64,000 bases of DNA, taken from assembly GCF_000577335.1 (NCBI RefSeq), contig NZ_CBYL010000017.1, positions 1 through 64,000 of the forward strand. Direction: 5' to 3'. Positions within the stretch are counted from its first letter, which is position 1. Each line of letters begins with the position of its first letter. Under the pieces are notes generated by a model. It worked only from the letters and a program-made list of their open reading frames with translations, searched no databases and was not told the origin of the DNA. The stretch comes from Faecalispora jeddahensis. Lineage in GTDB: Bacteria > Bacillota > Clostridia > Oscillospirales > Acutalibacteraceae. Below, piece after piece: positions 60,181-64,000 of the stretch. The position numbers and the translations under genes were made by a program.

Positions 60181-60944
60181 GTGCCACGGGCGCAACAGGC
60201 GCTACCGGACCTACAGGTCCTACCGGCCCTGCGGGCCCCGCGGGCGCAACAGGAGCCACGGGCGCTACCGGTCCCACCGGACCTACCGGCGCAACAGGTG
60301 CAGCGGGCGCGATCGGACCTGAAGGTCCTACCGGCCCCACAGGCCCTGCGGGCGCAGTAGGCGATATCGGCCCCACCGGTCCTACCGGACCGACTGGTCC
60401 CACTGGACCTACCGGACCCACTGGCCCGACAGGCGCTGGTGCGGTTATTCCCTTTGCTTCGGGTATTCCCGCAGTATTGACTACAGTTCTGGGTGGATTG
60501 GCAGGTACGACCACTGCCGTTGGGTTCGGTAACTCAGCCACGGGCTTGAGTGTGGTTGGCGGTACAATTGATACCACCGGTGTCACCAACATGGCCTTCT
60601 CCGCCCCGCGTGACGGCACAGTAACGGCCATCGCGGCTCAATTCAGCCTTTCTGTAGCGGCGACTCTGGTTGGTTCCACTGTTACGCTCACAGCGCAGTT
60701 GTACTCTGCTCCCGCCGCGAGCAACACCTTCGCACCGGTAGCGGGTGCGCTTGTCACATTGGCTCCCCCGCTTACTGGAGTGGTTGCCATCGGTACGAAC
60801 AGCAGCGGCTTAGCAACTGGTCTTGCAATACCGGTTGTAGCTGGCACCCGCCTCATGCTGGTCTTCTCGGCAGCGGTAACTGCAGGTATCGACATCGCCA
60901 CGGCCATCACAGGCTTTGCCAGTGCTGGGCTTACAATCGAATAA
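60175..60944 (+). pseudogene. spore collagen-like (BclA-type) protein, C-terminal half of a split gene, no start codon
   Basis: An open frame from the core to 60944, encoding about 255 residues. The first about 95 residues are Gly-X-Y triplets (GAT, GPT, GPA). The remaining about 160 residues form a clostridial BclA-like C-terminal domain: [53 protein letters not shown], ending [12 protein letters not shown]. In this frame a stop lies at 60141 and no ATG, GTG or TTG occurs before 60477, inside the C-terminal domain. As it stands the collagen part cannot be translated. It is the missing end of the gene at 47272, so it is marked as a fragment although it may be restored by excision. Confidence 0.85.
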
Positions 60945-60962
60945 CACGCAGACCTTTTCTCT

Positions 60963-60995
60963 GGAGGCTCGGATTTTTCCGGGCCTCCTTTCCTT
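60963..60995 (+). terminator. terminator after the collagen C-terminal half
   Basis: GGAGGCTCGG pairs with CCGGGCCTCC (one G-T pair) around a short loop, followed by TTTCCTTT. A second terminator-like stem (GACCCTG with CAGGGTC, T6) lies at 61111-61157. Confidence 0.7.
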
Positions 60996-61110
60996 TAGGA
61001 ATTCCTCCGCCAATCCGACTCTCTGCGGCCGGACGAATTTTCTTTTCCGTAACAGAGAATTTGGAAGCCGATCAGGCTGATCACACAATCTTTTTCAGCA
61101 GCAGCAGCCA

Positions 61111-61157
61111 AAGACCCTGCCGGGACGGTACCTTCCGCCGCGACAGGGTCTTTTTTC
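61111..61157 (+). terminator. second terminator downstream of the collagen fragment
   Basis: GACCCTG (61113-61119) pairs with CAGGGTC (61144-61150), with GC-rich inner pairing, followed by T6. Confidence 0.6.
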
Positions 61158-61679
61158 TGTGCAGTTTGATTATTTTTTAGATTCCTTGTTTTAGAAGAAT
61201 TTAGAGAAGCAGTTTCTACAAAATATTACACAGATCAATTTATATTGGTAGCACCTTAACGCGAAATGCAGGTTATAAAATTTGCAAAACCTGTTATTTA
61301 AAGTTTTAGTGAGCAGTTTTGTACATCCTCCTTAAAAAATCAGGCTTTTTATCAGATCTTTCTTCTGGGGTTTTGTATATTCCACAATATACTTTTTTTC
61401 ATCCAGGCCTTTTTATTAGCTCTGATTAAAAATGATTTTTTACGTTATTTTTTGCCGTAAAATTTCTTTAGAGAGTCGATCAGCTGGAAATTTCACAAAC
61501 GGAAGAATAATGAATTTATTTTATGCAAATACCATAAACTATATTTCTGTTATCAAAATTTATTAAGGCAATAATTTTGTTTTGATTCCTTTATTATGTG
61601 AATAGAACATCATTTGTATATTTAGTCTTGATGGAAGGGATTATTTTGAAGTTCATTGGTAAAAACGCACATACTTTGG
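61158..61679. other. AT-rich gene-free region
   Basis: About 520 bp, strongly AT-rich, with no convincing open frame, repeat or hairpin. Short CATA/TATA-like motifs are frequent and uninformative at this composition. Confidence 0.45.
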
Positions 61680-61708
61680 TTGACAGAAAAATAACCCGGT
61701 GTTATCAT
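61680..61708 (+). promoter_or_regulatory. sigmaA-type promoter of the second gltS
   Basis: Consensus TTGACA (61680-61685), a 17-bp spacer and TATCAT (61703-61708), the same -10 as the gcd operon promoter. The resulting leader is about 405 nt. Confidence 0.7.
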
Positions 61709-61988
61709 TAGCGTGAAATTGATCCAAAAGAACCTTGTAGAAGAAAATCGGGAGCAATTTTAGCAAATCAATTTCGGTTTCTTTTGGACAAGCTTGATAA
61801 GACTTTTGTGTTTTTGATACTCCCTGGTTTTCATTTCTGCACTGGCTGGCAGTGCGGGCAATCCCTTCCGCTTTTCGCGGCTTTCATTTTCAAAAACAGA
61901 GAACACAGTCTGGAAGGATCGGCTGAGTTCTTTGTTTTCTCTCTGATAAACAGAACTGCAAATTATCCTTTCGCCGGTTGGCGGATGT

Positions 61989-62031
61989 GCAAGTGCCGGG
62001 AAAGGCGGGGCCGGCTTTTCCCGGCACTTGC
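61989..62031 (+). other. large hairpin in the second gltS leader
   Basis: A 15-bp perfect stem (GCAAGTGCCGGGAAA with its complement) with inner GC pairing, 88 bp before the start codon and without a T tract. Possible regulatory leader structure. Confidence 0.5.
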
Positions 62032-62119
62032 GGCGGAATACAGATGCGGCGGCGTCTTTTTGTGCTTTTCTGTTTTTAGAGAATACAGCTATTACATAAG
62101 TATAAGGGAGAGAGATTTT

Positions 62120-63319
62120 GTGGAAGTATCTTTTGACGTAATGCAAAGCTGCGCGATTGCAGCCCTGGTGGTTTTGCTCGGCCGGGGACTCGTCAAGCGC
62201 GTCAAGTTTTTGCAGACCTATTGTATTCCGGGCGTTATCGTATGCGGACTGATCGTCAGCATCGTGTTGTCCTTACTGAAGAATGGCGGAATTTTGACTG
62301 TAAACTTTGATGTAAAGGTGCTCAAAGAGTTCTTTATGGACATCTTCTTCACCGCCGTCGGTCTGACCGCTTCTGCCAAGCTGATTAAAAACGCGGGCGG
62401 TAAGCTGCTGATTGGTATTACCATTACGACGATTGGGTCCATTCTGGCTCAGGACGCACTGGGTGTTCTTTTGACAAAGCCGCTGGGCCTGCACCCTCTG
62501 CTTGGCCTTGGCCTGGGTTCGCTGTCTCTGATGGGCGGCGTAGGCACTGCCGGTGCGATCGCCCCTCTGTATGAGGAGCTGGGCGCCGCCAACGCGACCG
62601 TCATCAGTGTTATGGGCGCTACCTTCGGCATGATCTTCGCCAGCCTGATTGGCGGCCCTGCTTCCCGTTTCCTGATCAAGCGCTACAAGCTCAGCGCAAA
62701 CAAGAACGAAGTGGACGCCAGCAAGCAGAGTGATACCGAAGTGACTCCGCTGGATACCAAGAGTCTGATGGGCAGCGTCTGCCTGGTTGTCATTTCCGCC
62801 GGCCTTGGCTCTTATATTGCAATTGCGCTGGGGAATGTTCCTTCCATCGAGTTTCCCTATTTCGTCGGCTGCATGCTGGGCGGCGTGATCATCCGCAATA
62901 TTCTCGACCACACCAGCTATGAGGTAAACGAGGCAGAGGTAGACGTTATTAACTCCATTACCCTCGATCTGTTTATCGCGATGACCATGATGACCATCGA
63001 TGTGACAAAGCTCGCTGATGTGGCCGGTGCGTTCGTTGTGGTTCTGGCCAGCCAGATCATCCTGATGTTCCTGTGGGTATGGCTTGTCACCTATATGGTG
63101 TGCGGCAGAGACTACAACGCCGCCGTTATGGCCGCCGCCCATGTTGGTATCGGCCTGGGTTCCGGCCCGAACGCCATGGCGAACATGCGCGCCGTTATTT
63201 CTGAATACGGCCCCGCGAATGTGGCCTGGGTTGTGTTTACCCCCTTTGCGCTGATCGTGCTTGACATTGTCAACCCGATCTTCTGCACGATTGTGGCCCC
63301 GTTTGTGGCAGGTCTGTAA
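62120..63319 (+). CDS. gltS: sodium/glutamate symporter, GltS family (second copy)
   Basis: A 399-residue ESS-family symporter with about ten helices. The paired glycine-rich loops read LGSLSLMGGVGTAGAIAP in the first half and HVGIGLGSGPNAMANMRAV in the second. It is a diverged paralogue of the protein encoded at 4047-5303 and may differ in substrate or affinity. The frame stays open back to 61784, but AAGGGAGAGA 7 bp before a GTG at 62120 and the family N-terminus make that the start. The upstream open stretch contains a large hairpin and looks untranslated. Confidence 0.9.
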   Translation: MEVSFDVMQSCAIAALVVLLGRGLVKRVKFLQTYCIPGVIVCGLIVSIVLSLLKNGGILTVNFDVKVLKEFFMDIFFTAVGLTASAKLIKNAGGKLLIGITITTIGSILAQDALGVLLTKPLGLHPLLGLGLGSLSLMGGVGTAGAIAPLYEELGAANATVISVMGATFGMIFASLIGGPASRFLIKRYKLSANKNEVDASKQSDTEVTPLDTKSLMGSVCLVVISAGLGSYIAIALGNVPSIEFPYFVGCMLGGVIIRNILDHTSYEVNEAEVDVINSITLDLFIAMTMMTIDVTKLADVAGAFVVVLASQIILMFLWVWLVTYMVCGRDYNAAVMAAAHVGIGLGSGPNAMANMRAVISEYGPANVAWVVFTPFALIVLDIVNPIFCTIVAPFVAGL

Positions 63320-63394
63320 ACTGCTTACAAGCACTTTCCTTGTTTGGTATCGAATTCGTTCCTGAATCCTGCCAGGCACAATAGAAATTTGGTG

Positions 63395-63440
63395 AACAAG
63401 AGACAGGCCCTGAGCGGGTCTGCCTCTTGTTTTTTCTTTT
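63395..63440 (+). terminator. Rho-independent terminator after the second gltS
   Basis: AACAAGAG..CAGGCCC pairs with GGGTCTG..CTCTTGTT (small internal mismatches) and is followed by TTTTTTCTTTT. Confidence 0.8.
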
Positions 63441-63549
63441 GTTCCGGAAGGTGCGGCCGGCAGGAATAATGGACAAACGAGATCTCATACGATGATACCA
63501 GATCGCGCGTTCAACACCACAGCAAAGGGGGAGTTGCCTAACGTCTTAC

Positions 63550-64000
63550 TTGGTCTGCGTATATGCCATTTGTAAAAATGAGGAACAGTTTGTAGACCGG
63601 TGGATGGATTCTATGCGGGAGGCGGATCAAATTATTGTAACCGACACCGGATCCACCGACGGCACCGTACAGCGTCTGCGTGATAAAGGGGCCGTGGTGT
63701 ATGAGGAGGTTGTCCGGCCCTGGCGGTTCGATCGCGCGCGCAATCTCTCGCTGTTTCACGTTCCCGAAAACGCAGATATCTGCGTTTGCACCGATCTTGA
63801 TGAGGTGCTTTCTCCCGGATGGCGCGCCGCTTTGGAGCAGTCCTGGCGGCCGGATACGACCCGCGCCAAATACCTGTATAACTGGAGCCACCATGCAGAC
63901 GGCTCCCCGGATCTTCAGCTGTATTACACGAAGATCCATTCCCGGCAAGAGTTCTTCTGGAATTACCCGGTTCATGAGTATTTGGTCTATACCGGCCCCA
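63550..64000 (+). CDS. family-2 glycosyltransferase, partial (cut by window end)
   Basis: The first about 150 residues of a GT-A glycosyltransferase: VYAICKNEEQFVDRWMDSM, then the nucleotide-sugar motif IIVTDTGSTDGT, and the DxD-like CTDLDEVLSPGWR. This pattern is common in GT2 enzymes with C-terminal TPR repeats. The only usual in-frame start is a TTG at 63550, but AAAGGGGGAG ends 16 bp upstream, which is far. A rare ACG at 63541 would be better spaced. Near a spore collagen gene it might glycosylate spore proteins, but that is speculation. Confidence 0.75.
   Translation, partial: MVCVYAICKNEEQFVDRWMDSMREADQIIVTDTGSTDGTVQRLRDKGAVVYEEVVRPWRFDRARNLSLFHVPENADICVCTDLDEVLSPGWRAALEQSWRPDTTRAKYLYNWSHHADGSPDLQLYYTKIHSRQEFFWNYPVHEYLVYTGP

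Noticed and set aside
61784-62119. 112-codon N-terminal extension of the second GltS
   Set aside because: The family N-terminus begins at the GTG at 62120 with a good ribosome binding site. The upstream part has odd composition and a large hairpin.
63534-63575. TTG at 63534 as glycosyltransferase start
   Set aside because: It is close to the ribosome binding site but out of frame and reaches a stop after 13 codons.

Overview
The window reads as the chromosome of an anaerobic, spore-forming, glutamate-fermenting and butyrate-forming member of the Clostridia (Bacillota). The evidence is a near-complete 2-hydroxyglutarate pathway, a gerA-type spore germination operon, a clostridial BclA-like spore collagen protein, Feo iron uptake, and good sigmaA-type promoters with Rho-independent terminators. 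GC content is moderate. An Oscillospirales-like relative is my best guess, but no rRNA is present to test it. I saw no tRNA, rRNA or CRISPR array.

Layout. 1-3.6 kb: a diverged repeat, dcd, a PPOX-family flavoprotein, a PH-domain protein and murI, with a possible structured RNA upstream of murI. 4-10.7 kb: glutamate uptake (gltS), gdhA, 2-hydroxyglutarate dehydrogenase and a GlnK/GlnL-type two-component system. 10.7-11.5 kb: gene-free repeats. 11.6-29.1 kb: the rest of the fermentation. It comprises thlA-hbd, an IclR regulator, gcdD-gcdC-gcdA, a CoA-transferase, crt, bcd, etfBA, gctAB, and hgdC-hgdA-hgdB ending in a strong terminator. Glutamate is imported, deaminated to 2-oxoglutarate, reduced to (R)-2-hydroxyglutarate, activated to the CoA ester, dehydrated to glutaconyl-CoA, decarboxylated to crotonyl-CoA and reduced to butyryl-CoA. 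The membrane subunit gcdB is the one expected part not in the window. 29.4-33.8 kb: an XpaC/TelA/LemA-like/TPM envelope cluster and an HD-GYP protein. 34-39.1 kb: an iron regulon (DtxR-family repressor, feoA, feoA, feoB, a Cys-rich small protein, DUF2325, DUF3793, flavodoxin) with palindromic operators. 39.1-42.7 kb: an XRE regulator with twin operators, hemW and lepA. 42.9-47 kb: the germination operon behind a sigmaG-type promoter.

The most striking feature spans 47.3-60.9 kb. A spore collagen-like gene is split in two. The N-terminal half (47272-48006) follows a sigmaK-type promoter and runs into a stop codon. The C-terminal half (60175-60944) has a BclA-like C-terminal domain but no start codon. 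Between them lies a 12.2-kb element bounded by a shared 6-bp core and inverted 16-bp arms. It carries a large serine recombinase next to its right end. Joining the halves at the core gives an uninterrupted 493-codon reading frame with perfect Gly-X-Y phasing. This looks like a skin-type or SPbeta/spsM-type interrupted sporulation gene, here with a carbohydrate-uptake and oxidation operon plus a YesMN-type two-component system as cargo.

The right end (61-64 kb) has a second gltS with a 400-nt leader and the start of a family-2 glycosyltransferase cut by the window edge.
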